A DNA stretch of 17,007 bases from contig CAYGZM010000077.1 of assembly GCA_964354365.1 (NCBI GenBank), positions 1-17,007 on the forward strand, read 5' to 3'. Shown piece after piece: positions 1 to 7,712 of the stretch. How positions within the stretch are numbered: the stretch's first letter is position 1; each line of letters starts with the position of its first letter. Both the position numbers and the translations under genes were made by a program. This DNA is from CAYGZM01 sp964354365 (GTDB taxonomy: Bacteria; Planctomycetota; Phycisphaerae; Sedimentisphaerales; Anaerobacaceae). The notes beneath the pieces were generated by a model. It searched no databases and was not told the DNA's origin. It saw only the letters and a list, made by a program, of their open reading frames with translations.

Positions 1-1
1 C

Positions 2-19
2 GGGGAGGCAAGTGTATGA
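2..19 (+). CDS. 3' end of an upstream gene (partial), probably the ABC transporter ATPase
   Basis: Only the last five codons are visible. The frame reads GEASV and then TGA, and that stop overlaps the ATG of the permease gene as ATGA. Such an overlap is typical of translationally coupled genes in one operon. In ribose-type ABC operons the gene before the permease usually encodes the duplicated-domain ATPase (RbsA type), so that is the best guess. The visible residues are too few to prove a product, and the frame could also be open by chance. Confidence 0.35.
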   Translation, partial: GEASV

Positions 20-1026
20 CAGAGGACCAGCTCATATCCGCACAAAGTGCGATATTCGAGCCGACGTGGAAACGCTGGCTAAATACTCTCGGTCCGTTGT
101 TGGCGCTGTTACTGGTCTATGGAGTCTTTGCGGCCATTGCCCCGCCCAGTTTCACAACCCCCCGCAACATCGAGACCATCGCGCGCCAAACGACTATCGT
201 GGGTATGGCGGCGCTTGGGATGGCGCTCGTAATAATCTCCGGGGGCATTGATTTGTCCGTCGGGTCGATCGTCGCCCTTAGCACAGCGGTGATAGCTACA
301 CTCCTGCAAAGGGCCGGCGCCGGACCTTTCGCCTCGGCGGCAGGGGGCGTCGCGGCGGGCGCGCTGTGCGGCCTGATAAGCGGCGCCCTGATTACCTCCC
401 TGAGGGTCGTGCCGTTCATCGTTACCCTCGGAATGATGCTCATAGTCCGGGGCACCGCCAAGGCAATCGGCAAAGAGCAGAAGATAGACGTCGATGTCGA
501 ACGGCTCAAGTGGCTCGATGAGCTGATGGCCTCCCTCCCCAAGGAGCGAAGCTGGATGCTGCTGCCGGTGGGCGTGTGGCTCCTGATTATGATGGCAATC
601 GTTGTGGCCGTGCTGCTCCGCTACACCCGGCTGGGCCGGCACATCTTCGCTATCGGTTCGAACGAAGAGACCGCCCGCCTCTGCGGAGTCGCCGTTTGGC
701 GCGTCAAGGTGATAGTCTTTATGTTAGGCGGTGCGTTCGCCGGCTTGGCGGGACTGATGCAGTTCTCCCGCCTGACCGTGGGCGACCCGACTGTGGCGGT
801 GGGCCTGGAGCTCGATGTCATCGCAGCCGTTGTCATCGGCGGCGGCAGCCTGTCCGGCGGTGAAGGCTCAATCCTCGGCACGCTCGTCGGCGCCCTGATT
901 ATGACGGTCATAGCCTCCGGCTGCACCCAAATGGAGGTCCCTAATTACTGGCAGGAGATTATCACGGGCGGGATAATAATTGTTGCAGTCGCTCTCGACC
1001 GCCTCCGCCATCGCCGCAGCGCCTAA
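16..1026 (+). CDS. RbsC-type sugar ABC transporter permease
   Basis: An inner-membrane permease of the branched-chain amino acid/ribose permease superfamily (BPD_transp_2). It would form the channel of an importer for a sugar or related solute. The 336-residue length fits the family. The sequence is hydrophobic throughout with about eight to ten membrane segments. It carries the family signature around residues 60-90 (GMALVIISGGIDLSVGS) and the cytoplasmic-loop motif FAIGSNEETARLCGV near residue 213, followed by a Gly-rich segment (AAVVIGGGSLSGGEGSILG). The start at 16 has a GGGGAGG ribosome binding site and overlaps the preceding stop codon. A short Arg/His-rich tail ends the protein. The substrate cannot be told from the permease alone; ribose, xylose and inositol systems all use this family. 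The ATPase and binding protein would lie to the left, outside the window. Confidence 0.93.
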   Translation: MTEDQLISAQSAIFEPTWKRWLNTLGPLLALLLVYGVFAAIAPPSFTTPRNIETIARQTTIVGMAALGMALVIISGGIDLSVGSIVALSTAVIATLLQRAGAGPFASAAGGVAAGALCGLISGALITSLRVVPFIVTLGMMLIVRGTAKAIGKEQKIDVDVERLKWLDELMASLPKERSWMLLPVGVWLLIMMAIVVAVLLRYTRLGRHIFAIGSNEETARLCGVAVWRVKVIVFMLGGAFAGLAGLMQFSRLTVGDPTVAVGLELDVIAAVVIGGGSLSGGEGSILGTLVGALIMTVIASGCTQMEVPNYWQEIITGGIIIVAVALDRLRHRRSA

Positions 1027-1027
1027 G

Positions 1028-1057
1028 AAGAACGCACCGGCGCATCGCCGGCTTCTT
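1028..1057 (+). terminator. Hairpin directly after the permease gene
   Basis: A perfect 6-bp stem CCGGCG/CGCCGG (1037-1042 and 1046-1051) with a CAT loop lies 10 bases after the permease stop. It can be extended by AAGAA/TTCTT with an asymmetric internal loop. There is no proper T tract after it, so it may be a weak terminator or an mRNA 3'-end stabiliser. Confidence 0.4.
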
Positions 1058-1177
1058 GAGTGCACAGGATTTGAGATTTGCTGCCGGAATGGGCTTCGAC
1101 AGTCAAAACGGCCCGATTGGTTCATCGGCGGTTCGAATATATCCCGGATGCTTTTCAAGCCTCGGCCGCAAGCCGCC

Positions 1178-1696
1178 TCACCGCCCGTTGAGTTTTGAAA
1201 CTGCGGCCGCCTGAACGTCAGGCAATGCCACATTCATTCGGCAGTGAAATGTTTCCCGGCCCGGACTTGATGCTGCGAATTCCAAATCTTCGTGATACGC
1301 CGTCCGGATAACCGCCCCTTCGCCAACGGTCACCGGCAGCCTGACTGTAAAGCTTGATGACCGCGGCCCTGTCTTGGGAATATTGCGTGGATTGTAGAAG
1401 GTGCTCGCCGTGCCTAAAATGTGTCCGTCTGAATCGAGCGCCACAATATCTATGTGTCCGCGGACGTCCTCGTAACAGAAGTTGCACTCTCGCCGGACTT
1501 TTCCGGAAATCACGAGGGCCTTGCCGTACTGATTAGAGTGCACGTTCACAACGCGGATGTTCTTTGAGGGCAAGTCTTTGTGGATGGCCGGCCCGTTGCC
1601 GAGATCTGCCGTCTGAGTCTGCCCGCACCCCGAAACCGCAAGGGAGAATATCACGAAACGAATCAATGTACAGATACACACCGCTTTTGATTTCAT
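1178..1696 (-). CDS. Small putative lipoprotein, function unknown
   Basis: Encodes 172 residues from the ATG at 1696. I prefer this start over upstream in-frame TTG (1702) and GTG (1699) codons because a GGGAGGAG ribosome binding site sits about 7 bases before it. The N-terminus has a basic start, a hydrophobic stretch and a lipobox-like VSGC with the acceptor Cys at residue 24, so it is probably a lipid-anchored envelope protein. The mature part looks like a small beta-sandwich: alternating polar/hydrophobic strands, with an ISGKVRREC segment followed by DSDGHILGTAS. This resembles FxLyD-type domains, but I am not certain of that match. A CxxC pair (ECNFC) and a further Cys near the C-terminus could form a disulphide. 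The gene stands alone, transcribed leftward and convergent with the permease gene. Confidence 0.75.
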   Translation of the reverse strand: MKSKAVCICTLIRFVIFSLAVSGCGQTQTADLGNGPAIHKDLPSKNIRVVNVHSNQYGKALVISGKVRRECNFCYEDVRGHIDIVALDSDGHILGTASTFYNPRNIPKTGPRSSSFTVRLPVTVGEGAVIRTAYHEDLEFAASSPGRETFHCRMNVALPDVQAAAVSKLNGR

Positions 1697-1806
1697 CACC
1701 AATCTCCTCCCAAAATCATCGGCTTTTGCACTTTATTCAGCGTGCCGAACCGCGCTGTTTTCTATTCCTGCGGGATCGCCGCACCCACACCCCAGTTTAG
1801 AACGTC

Positions 1807-1835
1807 ATTGTACCAAAACAGTCCTGCAATTGCAA
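1807..1835 (-). promoter_or_regulatory. Sigma70-type promoter of the small lipoprotein gene
   Basis: On the minus strand TTGCAA (1830-1835) and TACAAT (1807-1812) are separated by exactly 17 bases. Transcription would start near 1800, leaving an untranslated leader of about 100 bases before the ATG at 1696. Confidence 0.55.
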
Positions 1836-2005
1836 GCAAAAAACGAGTGTTGCGAGGTGTTTCCCGCGGCGCTTTTGATAAAAAGGGCGGGTCCTTAAAC
1901 AAGGCACAATTCATTCCCGATGCCCACGACTTATCGGAACCGGTGCTGCCCTGTCCTGCGAATATCGCCGCCGGCGTTTGAGATGAGTGCGTCTTTTTTA
2001 AATAG

Positions 2006-2127
2006 TACAGCATTTCACAAATGGCTCGGCTATCAGAAGAATGGATAGTGTTTGTTTTGACAGATTTCTCCGCTCGCTTCGCTCGGTCGAAATGACGGTT
2101 TAGTCTGGAGAATTATGAAACGCGGGA
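2006..2127. repeat. 122-bp inverted-repeat element, copy A
   Basis: Aligns without gaps over its full 122 bases with the element at 9563-9684; about 90 positions match by hand count. The ends are imperfect inverted repeats (TACAGCATTTCA at the left, TGAAACGCGGGA at the right). The best conserved part is an inner block at 2062-2096 containing CGCTTCGCTCGGTCGAAATG. That core resembles dispersed REP-like palindromes seen in many environmental genomes. No coding capacity; it could be a MITE-like sequence or a structured intergenic repeat. Confidence 0.7.
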
Positions 2128-2198
2128 GTGGTAGGCCTTGCGCGAACGAATTGCGCCTGTCCCCAAATAGAGACGCCGGCAAACTGTGCCATCGAGGC

Positions 2199-5003
2199 TC
2201 AATTGATAGTAGCCGAGGCCTCCACCGACCAGGCGGTCCTGTTCTGCTGCGGAGATTTGTCACGCGCCTGGACCTTATATGTATATGTGCCCTTGGGCAG
2301 CCCTTGGTCCAGATACGTCGGGTCGTTCTGCCAGTTGCTGTCGTGCCCCGCGCCGCGGGTGCATACGAAACGATACTCAACGCCGTTCTCATCGGCAGCC
2401 GTGACCGCTCTCATCAGAATTGCACCGGGAAGCTCCGGAAGCGTGCGAGGCGGGGTCATCCACCTGCTTGGGTCGGGCTGTGGCGGCGTCTCGTCAACCG
2501 GGGCATAAACTCCGGCACAGGTCGCAAAATCAAGGAAATCAACGTCCATGTCCCCATCCGTATCGGCTCCGTTGCAATCGTCGGCCAGCTCGCAATTTTG
2601 TTCCAGCCAGTATGACATAAGCACCGCAAGGTCCGCCAGGTCCACATTGCCGTCCCAATCAAAGTCACACAGCATGCTGGTCAGGCTGTAGTGATAACCC
2701 ATATCGACAATGCCGGCGTCAGGCGCGCTGTCGCTTCGCGTGGTGTACCTGTCCAGATCGAAGTCCTTCGCCAGGTCACTTCCGGCGTCCACGCACGGGC
2801 TGTTGGCCAGGTCTCCTGCCTCGGTTTGACTGAGGTGGTAGCCGTCTATGAATAGCGGGTTGGCCGTGATGTTGCCTCCGCCCCAGTTCAGCGCACAGCC
2901 CGTGGCCACATACGCACCTGCCGCACCGCTCCGCACGTCGCTGTAAGTTACCGTGACGCCGGTGGGAGGATTATTCGGCTCGAACGGGTCGCCGACGGCA
3001 ATTTCCCTGCCGTATGCGGCGCTGTTGCTCCATAAGATGCTGTTGACGATCTCGACGAATGCGTCGTAACAGCTTATCCCGCCGCCGCTGCCGCCCGGTT
3101 CGCTTACTGTGTTTCCCGCCAACGTGCAGTTGGAGATCGTCGGCGCGGCGTCAACGTTGAGCGACAGACCCGCACCATCCAGGCCCGCGGTATTGTTCGT
3201 TATCAGGCAGTTTGTCAATTCCGCAGCGCCGCCGGGAAGGTTAGGCCCGATCAGATACACTGCGCCGCCGAAGCCCTGCGCATCGTTGCCCGTCATAACG
3301 CAGTCTCTGATTCTTGTCGTGCTGTCCAGGCAATACAATCCGCCGCCTGAACAATACGTTCTTGTCGCCGCGGTATTGTCGTTTATGTTGCAGCCGGTTA
3401 TGTTGACGTCGCTGTAATAGAGAAATGCCCCTCCGCCATATTCAGCCGCGTTCGTTCCGATATTGCAGTCGTCGATTGCTGCGACGGTGGCAAGCAGGCA
3501 GACTCCTGCGCCGTAGAGCGCGGTGTTGTTGTTTATGTTGGACTTGCTGATTGCCACTACCGTCTCGCCAGGCTCAGCCGCCGCGTCACCCGCGAAGATA
3601 CCGCCCCCGACGCCGTCGCCGGAACTGTTGCCCGTGACCTGGCAGCTTCGCAGCGTCAGCTCGCCGCCCGTACCGTAGAATATGCCGCCTCCGCTTCCTG
3701 TTGATACGTTCTGGCTGATGTCGCAGCCGGTAAGCGTCACCGTTCCGTCCTCGCCGCAGTAGATTCCGCCGCCGTCGGTAGATGCAACGTTGTTTGACAC
3801 CTCTGTGCCGGTGATTGTAAGCGTACAGGCGACGGCGGAGTAGATTCCGGCGCCGTACTTGGCGCTGCCGTCGGTGAGACTGGACTGGTTAATCGTAAGC
3901 AGGCAGCCGGAGTCACAATATATTCCGGCGCCGTTGTCGCTGCTGCCTCCGCTGATAGAGCAATCGCTGATTGTAAGATTGCTGTCGGCGCCGCAGTAGA
4001 TGCCTCCGCCAAGAGCGGCCACGCAGGCCGTCATATCGGTGGTGGGGGCGCCTAAGTAACCTGCGCCATAGTATATGCCGCCCCCGCAACCGCTGCCTTC
4101 TCCGCCGCCGACGGCATTGCAGTCGGCAAAGATACAGTCGGAGATGGTTGCGGTGCTGCCGGAAGCGACGTATATGCCTCCGCCGCCGGCCTCAGAGTCT
4201 GAACTACCGGACGGACCTCCGGGTGCATTAGGCTCGTTAGGGTCTCCCGGTGTTCCACCTGTTCCGCCGGCGCCGCCGGCTCCGCCCAAGGCGCTGCACT
4301 GGTTGAATTGACAGTTGAGAATCGTCGGACCGCTATTGGGGTCGCAGTAGATGCCGCCGCCGTAGCCGTTGCCGGCGTTTCCCCCGGGTCCGCCTGGTGT
4401 CGGAGGAATTGCAGGAATGTCATCGTTAGGATCGTTAGGATCTCCAGGGTCTCCAGGGACGCCAGGCTTTCCGGGGGCCCCGGCTCCACCGGCGCCGCCC
4501 TCGGCGACACAGTTGTTTATGATGCAATTGCGGATAACAGGGCTTGTGCCGGTGCAGCTTATCGCTCCGCCCATCGAATCTTCTGCGTCCTCGCCGGGAG
4601 TTGCGGGGTCCGACGAGCCGGCCCCGTCAATGCGTATGTAGCCGTTGAGAATCGTAAAGCCGGCCACGATGCTGTTGGCGTCTTCGTTGGTCTGGAAGAT
4701 GAAAGCGCGGTGCGGCTGCTCAGCGGATCCCTGGCAATCAATAATCGTGGCTGCGACGATGCCTTCTTCGTCGGGGTCTTCGCTTCTAACGGTAACGGCC
4801 TTGCCGCCAAAGTCGATATCCCGGTTGCCGTTGCCCTTGTATGTCCCCGGATGCACGACGATTGTATCGCCGTCACTGGCGGCGTCGATAGCGGCCTGAA
4901 TCGTCCGATATGGAAAAGGCACCTCGCGGACCTTCACCGGCGCTCCCAGGGCGGATACCGCAGCCGCCACGACAATGAGACTCAGTAGGATTGCAGTCCT
5001 CAT
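2199..5003 (-). CDS. Secreted right-handed beta-helix protein with collagen-like loops and a C-terminal dockerin-like module
   Basis: A 934-residue exported protein with a signal peptide at residues 1-20 or so. Residues 28-75 (FPYRTIQAAIDAASDGDTIV and on) are the entry strand typical of pectate-lyase-like and polymorphic outer membrane proteins. From about 100 to 760 come many parallel beta-helix coils with repeated GGGIYC and ISDCxI-type motifs. Two long loops are Gly/Pro-rich and collagen-like (about 169-212 and 240-273). Residues 779-835 hold two Asp-rich calcium loops (DFDWDGNVDLADL and DTDGDMDVDFLDF), a dockerin-type pair. The last 99 residues look like a fibronectin-III-like domain. The ATG at 5003 has a GGGGAGG site about 7 bases upstream. 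Function is probably surface adhesion or polysaccharide contact; no catalytic site is evident, so an enzyme role is unproven. Confidence 0.9.
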   Translation of the reverse strand: MRTAILLSLIVVAAAVSALGAPVKVREVPFPYRTIQAAIDAASDGDTIVVHPGTYKGNGNRDIDFGGKAVTVRSEDPDEEGIVAATIIDCQGSAEQPHRAFIFQTNEDANSIVAGFTILNGYIRIDGAGSSDPATPGEDAEDSMGGAISCTGTSPVIRNCIINNCVAEGGAGGAGAPGKPGVPGDPGDPNDPNDDIPAIPPTPGGPGGNAGNGYGGGIYCDPNSGPTILNCQFNQCSALGGAGGAGGTGGTPGDPNEPNAPGGPSGSSDSEAGGGGIYVASGSTATISDCIFADCNAVGGGEGSGCGGGIYYGAGYLGAPTTDMTACVAALGGGIYCGADSNLTISDCSISGGSSDNGAGIYCDSGCLLTINQSSLTDGSAKYGAGIYSAVACTLTITGTEVSNNVASTDGGGIYCGEDGTVTLTGCDISQNVSTGSGGGIFYGTGGELTLRSCQVTGNSSGDGVGGGIFAGDAAAEPGETVVAISKSNINNNTALYGAGVCLLATVAAIDDCNIGTNAAEYGGGAFLYYSDVNITGCNINDNTAATRTYCSGGGLYCLDSTTRIRDCVMTGNDAQGFGGAVYLIGPNLPGGAAELTNCLITNNTAGLDGAGLSLNVDAAPTISNCTLAGNTVSEPGGSGGGISCYDAFVEIVNSILWSNSAAYGREIAVGDPFEPNNPPTGVTVTYSDVRSGAAGAYVATGCALNWGGGNITANPLFIDGYHLSQTEAGDLANSPCVDAGSDLAKDFDLDRYTTRSDSAPDAGIVDMGYHYSLTSMLCDFDWDGNVDLADLAVLMSYWLEQNCELADDCNGADTDGDMDVDFLDFATCAGVYAPVDETPPQPDPSRWMTPPRTLPELPGAILMRAVTAADENGVEYRFVCTRGAGHDSNWQNDPTYLDQGLPKGTYTYKVQARDKSPQQNRTAWSVEASATIN

Positions 5004-5349
5004 TTCAAACCTCCCCTGATAAATACGTTTCCTAAATGATCTGTTGATTCGGGATTCCCCTTAGCCAATTACGCCAGCCTCCCTAATCTACATCTTCTGT
5101 AAACTAATATACCTGACTTGCGTGAGAAAAGCAAGATATTAGCCAAATTTTTTGCCAAATCATCCCATTTGCCGCCCGTATTTTTTTTGGCCTTACGCTC
5201 CTCCTGCCCGGCTTCCACCGCCATAAATGACCAAAAAGCCGCAAATCTCTGCTTGAAAACTGCTATTGGCTCATCATCTTTGCCCTTTTTTGACTGAAAA
5301 CTGCATTTTTTCACCAACACTTCCCTGCCGAACGGCATTATACTTGCAG
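5004..5349. other. Divergent intergenic region between the beta-helix gene and the sigma factor gene
   Basis: AT-richer than its surroundings. It carries the leftward promoter at 5106-5134 and, for the rightward sigma gene, only a TATACT hexamer at 5339-5344 without a convincing -35 box. An open frame runs through from 5266 in the sigma gene frame, but its first 28 residues look unlike the family and have no ribosome binding site. Confidence 0.5.
5106..5134 (-). promoter_or_regulatory. Sigma70-type promoter of the beta-helix gene
   Basis: On the minus strand TTGCTT (5129-5134) and TATATT (5106-5111) are 17 bases apart. The transcript would start near 5099 and have a leader of about 95 bases before the start codon at 5003. 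Confidence 0.55.
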
Positions 5350-5952
5350 ATGAACGGAGCTGACTCGCAATGGAAACGAACTGTGAATGAGACAAATGCG
5401 GATTTTGCGGACCTTACGGCCGGCCAACGCTCATCTAAACCTGGTTTGTTGGACATATTCCTGGCCCAGCAGCCTCTGCTAAGGAGAATTGCCGCCGGTA
5501 TGGGTTTGGGCGCCTCGGATGTCGAGGATGTCCTCCAGGATGTATCGGTCAAGGCCCTAAAAGGCCCTGTGAATTCTCAAAGTAAGGAGCAAGGCGCTCG
5601 ATGGCTGATAAAAGTTGCCGTCAACAGATGCCTGATGGAACACAGGCGCAGGAAACGGTTTGCCGGGCGGGCCTGCGAAATACTAAAGCGGCGGTCGGAA
5701 ATCAGGGCATCTACAAAGGCAACGGACGAAAAAGTGATTCAGGCCGAGGAGCTTGAGATTGTGCGTGCGAGCTTGCAGAAATTGGATGATTCTTTGCTGA
5801 CGCCTATGGTCCTGCGATATTTCTGCGACCTGAACTCGAAGGAGATAGCTGACATATTGGACTTGCCTGCGTCCAGCGTGCGAAGCCGCCTGCGGGATGC
5901 AAGAATGATTCTTGCCAAAGACCTATTGAAAAGGGGTGTCGAGCCACAATGA
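5350..5952 (+). CDS. ECF-type RNA polymerase sigma factor
   Basis: About 200 residues. Region 2 is visible at about residues 32-100 (a helix around the LLDIFLAQQPLLRR segment, then DVEDVLQDVSVKAL and WLIKVAVNRCLMEHRRRKR). Region 4 is at about 145-198 (LTPMVLRYFCDLNSKEIADI, then LPASSVRSRLRDARMIL, a helix-turn-helix). There is no region 1 or 3, as expected for sigma70 family group 4. The start is uncertain. ATG 5350 is used here, but GTG 5383 is also in frame with a weak GGAA upstream, and a TATACT hexamer at 5339-5344 would place the transcript start at about 5351. The stop overlaps the next ATG (ATGA), coupling it to a membrane anti-sigma factor, the standard arrangement for envelope-sensing pairs. 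Confidence 0.9.
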   Translation: MNGADSQWKRTVNETNADFADLTAGQRSSKPGLLDIFLAQQPLLRRIAAGMGLGASDVEDVLQDVSVKALKGPVNSQSKEQGARWLIKVAVNRCLMEHRRRKRFAGRACEILKRRSEIRASTKATDEKVIQAEELEIVRASLQKLDDSLLTPMVLRYFCDLNSKEIADILDLPASSVRSRLRDARMILAKDLLKRGVEPQ

Positions 5953-6461
5953 GAGAATCCTGCAAAGAAATTGCTGATATGCTTGTCGATTACGCCGATG
6001 GCCAGCTCTCCGCCGAGCGCGCGGGTAACGTCGCTAACCATTTGGCCGAATGCTCGGACTGCCGAGAGCTTTTGCGGGGCTTGCGCGACTCGCTTGAGCT
6101 TGCCCAAGTCATCTGGCAGGACAGCCTGCACCAGGCAGAGCGCATCCATATTGGCCGCCCCGCAAAAGTCGCGCGACACCGATGGCTTCAATATGCCGCC
6201 GCTGCGGCGGTTATCCTGATTGTCTCGGCGACCTCTATCATCTGGCGCACAGTGCACAGGGCGGCCCCAAAACAGCCGACCTTCGCCGAAATCGAACGCA
6301 AAATAACCGAAGCCGGCAGCGCCGCCAAGTTGTTGGCCGCCGCCGACCTCTTGGGTGGATACTCTGAAGCCGAGACCATAGCAAGACAGCAGTATCGTCG
6401 TATCGTTGAGACGTATCCGGATACGTCGGCAGCGAGCAAGGCCAAATTACAGATAGAATGA
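5949..6461 (+). CDS. Membrane anti-sigma factor with zinc-binding motif
   Basis: A 170-residue partner of the preceding sigma factor. Residues 1-45 form a zinc-binding anti-sigma domain with H31-x3-C35-x2-C38 (in NHLAECSDCREL). A single membrane segment lies at about residues 80-99 (Ala-rich, then VILIVSATSIIW). The outer part, residues 105-170, is short and helical. Its end (QYRRIVETYPDTSAASKAK) looks like one TPR repeat of the kind seen in BamD/YbgF-like envelope proteins. In this family the cytoplasmic domain binds the sigma factor and the outer domain senses or contacts envelope partners. The start codon overlaps the sigma stop codon. The TPR-like tail is an inference from the pattern. 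Confidence 0.88.
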   Translation: MRESCKEIADMLVDYADGQLSAERAGNVANHLAECSDCRELLRGLRDSLELAQVIWQDSLHQAERIHIGRPAKVARHRWLQYAAAAAVILIVSATSIIWRTVHRAAPKQPTFAEIERKITEAGSAAKLLAAADLLGGYSEAETIARQQYRRIVETYPDTSAASKAKLQIE

Positions 6462-6482
6462 TTTTGAAACGGAGATGAAAAA

Positions 6483-7532
6483 ATGACTAATTCAAAGAAA
6501 TGGCAATTAGCTATCGCCCTGGTCCTAACGTGTAATCTCGCTCTGTGGTCGGCCGAAGAGCCAAATGATCCTAACCGGCCACAAATCAAGATTGAACTGG
6601 GCGACCAAGTAAAGTCCTGGCTACGCCAGGCGGATCCCAGCCAAGCGGGCCAAGGCCCTATCAGGCCGACACACGTGGCTGAATTTCTCATCAGCGACGA
6701 AGCCCAACCCACTTATCCGCGTATGCCGACGAATCGGGATCTTCTCGATGCCTCGGCTGCAGCGACCATGAGCCCGAAGCAACGAAAGTTTATAGAAGAT
6801 TCCGATGCCCTTGGTTCCTCCATGACGAGGGGCAGGGTGGAGGAGGGGCGGGAGTACAGACGTTTCTTCCTGTATGCCGTTAGCGAAGACGATGCCAGGA
6901 AAATGATCGATGCGTTCGTAGAGATTCGGGGCGAACAACCCAGGCGGCGACGCCTCGCATACATCACTACACTCCAAAAGTACCGGGAAGAAATGGCCAA
7001 GGCCAAAGGGCTGCTCCCGGGGAAAGAGGCCCTGCTGCTAACCGTCAAGGCCGAATACGACAAGAGCAAGGAATATGCGCACGCCTTCTCGGCCGATACC
7101 GAGGCCGCCGAGCATGCGAAGCAGACGATGCTGGAGATGAGCAAAATGCTCGATACCCTCGATGTTGAACTGGCCGGGATTCGCGAGAAGTTGAAGGTGA
7201 TTAACGACTACTGGAGCAAGCGCGGCGAGATGTCTGAGGCAGCCCGCGGCAAACTTCAAGAGATGGAAATAGAACAGATGGTCGAGTTGAAGGGCGCCGA
7301 GGCCAGAAGGAAGGCTGCTGTCGGAATTCGCCAGCGAGAGAAGGACTTCCTCGACCTATTCGATAAATGGACCTCGCTCGATTCCGAAGTCAAGGGCCTT
7401 AGAAGCACGATAGACAATCGGGAAAAACACATTGCTGAATATGAGGCTATCTTGGCTAATCCCAAGCCCGATATGCTTCCGCCGAAGATCTATCAGGACA
7501 AGGTTGTTATCTATCCCGTGCAAACAGACTAA
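6483..7532 (+). CDS. Exported coiled-coil protein, function unknown
   Basis: 349 residues, starting 21 bases after the anti-sigma gene with a GGAG site 8 bases before the ATG, so very likely the third gene of the sigma operon. The N-terminus (about residues 1-24, with a hydrophobic stretch and ALWSAEE) is a signal peptide. The mature part begins with a Pro/Asn-rich linker. Residues about 155-330 are dominated by charged heptad-like helices (Lys/Glu-rich, for example KLQEMEIEQMVELKGAEARR), indicating a long coiled coil. I do not recognise a family. Its position suggests an envelope protein connected with the stress or signal handled by the sigma/anti-sigma pair, possibly the protein sensed by the anti-sigma tail; this is inference from context only. 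Confidence 0.82.
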   Translation: MTNSKKWQLAIALVLTCNLALWSAEEPNDPNRPQIKIELGDQVKSWLRQADPSQAGQGPIRPTHVAEFLISDEAQPTYPRMPTNRDLLDASAAATMSPKQRKFIEDSDALGSSMTRGRVEEGREYRRFFLYAVSEDDARKMIDAFVEIRGEQPRRRRLAYITTLQKYREEMAKAKGLLPGKEALLLTVKAEYDKSKEYAHAFSADTEAAEHAKQTMLEMSKMLDTLDVELAGIREKLKVINDYWSKRGEMSEAARGKLQEMEIEQMVELKGAEARRKAAVGIRQREKDFLDLFDKWTSLDSEVKGLRSTIDNREKHIAEYEAILANPKPDMLPPKIYQDKVVIYPVQTD

Positions 7533-7620
7533 TTTGTGGGAATCTGAGGCATTCTGGGCGTTCGAGCGGTTCTCCGGATTCACGTTCCGGTACGAATAGC
7601 GTAATTTTCGTGATTTTTGC

Positions 7621-7649
7621 TTGACAAATGGCCGAAGATTTGGTCTAAT
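7621..7649 (+). promoter_or_regulatory. Sigma70-type promoter of the trp operon
   Basis: A consensus TTGACA (7621-7626) and TCTAAT (7644-7649) are exactly 17 bases apart. The expected transcription start is near 7656, only two or three bases before the ATG of the leader peptide at 7659. I see no obvious operator palindrome overlapping it, in keeping with control by attenuation. Confidence 0.8.
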
Positions 7650-7658
7650 ACTGTGATT

Positions 7659-7712
7659 ATGAGGCAAATTGACCGCAAAAACACTGGTAACTGGTGGTGG
7701 CCTGTGGGATAA
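7659..7712 (+). CDS. trpL: trp operon leader peptide with three consecutive Trp codons
   Basis: Encodes 17 residues, MRQIDRKNTGNWWWPVG, then TAA. Three adjacent TGG codons at 7692-7700 lie just before the first arm of the attenuator RNA, so a ribosome starved of Trp-tRNA would stall exactly where it prevents the 1:2 hairpin from forming. This is the classical design of trp leader peptides, and trpE follows about 140 bases downstream. There is no Shine-Dalgarno sequence. Because the -10 box ends at 7649, the mRNA should begin only two or three bases before the ATG, so translation would be leaderless. The peptide is too short for ordinary gene finding and was recognised from its Trp run and position. 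Confidence 0.88.
   Translation: MRQIDRKNTGNWWWPVG

Larger units (their letters stand above)
1703..2198. other. Intergenic region between two leftward genes
   Basis: Holds the promoter of the small lipoprotein gene (1807-1835) and copy A of a 122-bp repeat (2006-2127). I see no credible coding sequence in the remainder. The short open frames here lack ribosome binding sites and recognisable products. Confidence 0.6.

Noticed and set aside
1122..1146. tRNA-like T-arm sequence (GGTTCGAAT)
   Set aside because: No cloverleaf, anticodon arm or acceptor stem can be formed around it.
4240..4500. Low-complexity Gly/Pro repeats as a possible minisatellite or CRISPR-like array
   Set aside because: The repeats are in frame and encode the collagen-like loops of the beta-helix protein; spacing is irregular with no spacers.
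4308..4988. A 226-residue plus-strand open frame opposite the beta-helix gene
   Set aside because: The opposite strand has a signal peptide, ordered repeats, a promoter and a ribosome binding site. This frame is a by-product of the repetitive GC-rich sequence.
5266..5349. N-terminal extension of the sigma factor to ATG 5266
   Set aside because: The extra 28 residues have no similarity to sigma factors, there is no ribosome binding site, and the TATACT hexamer at 5339-5344 would put the transcript start after it.
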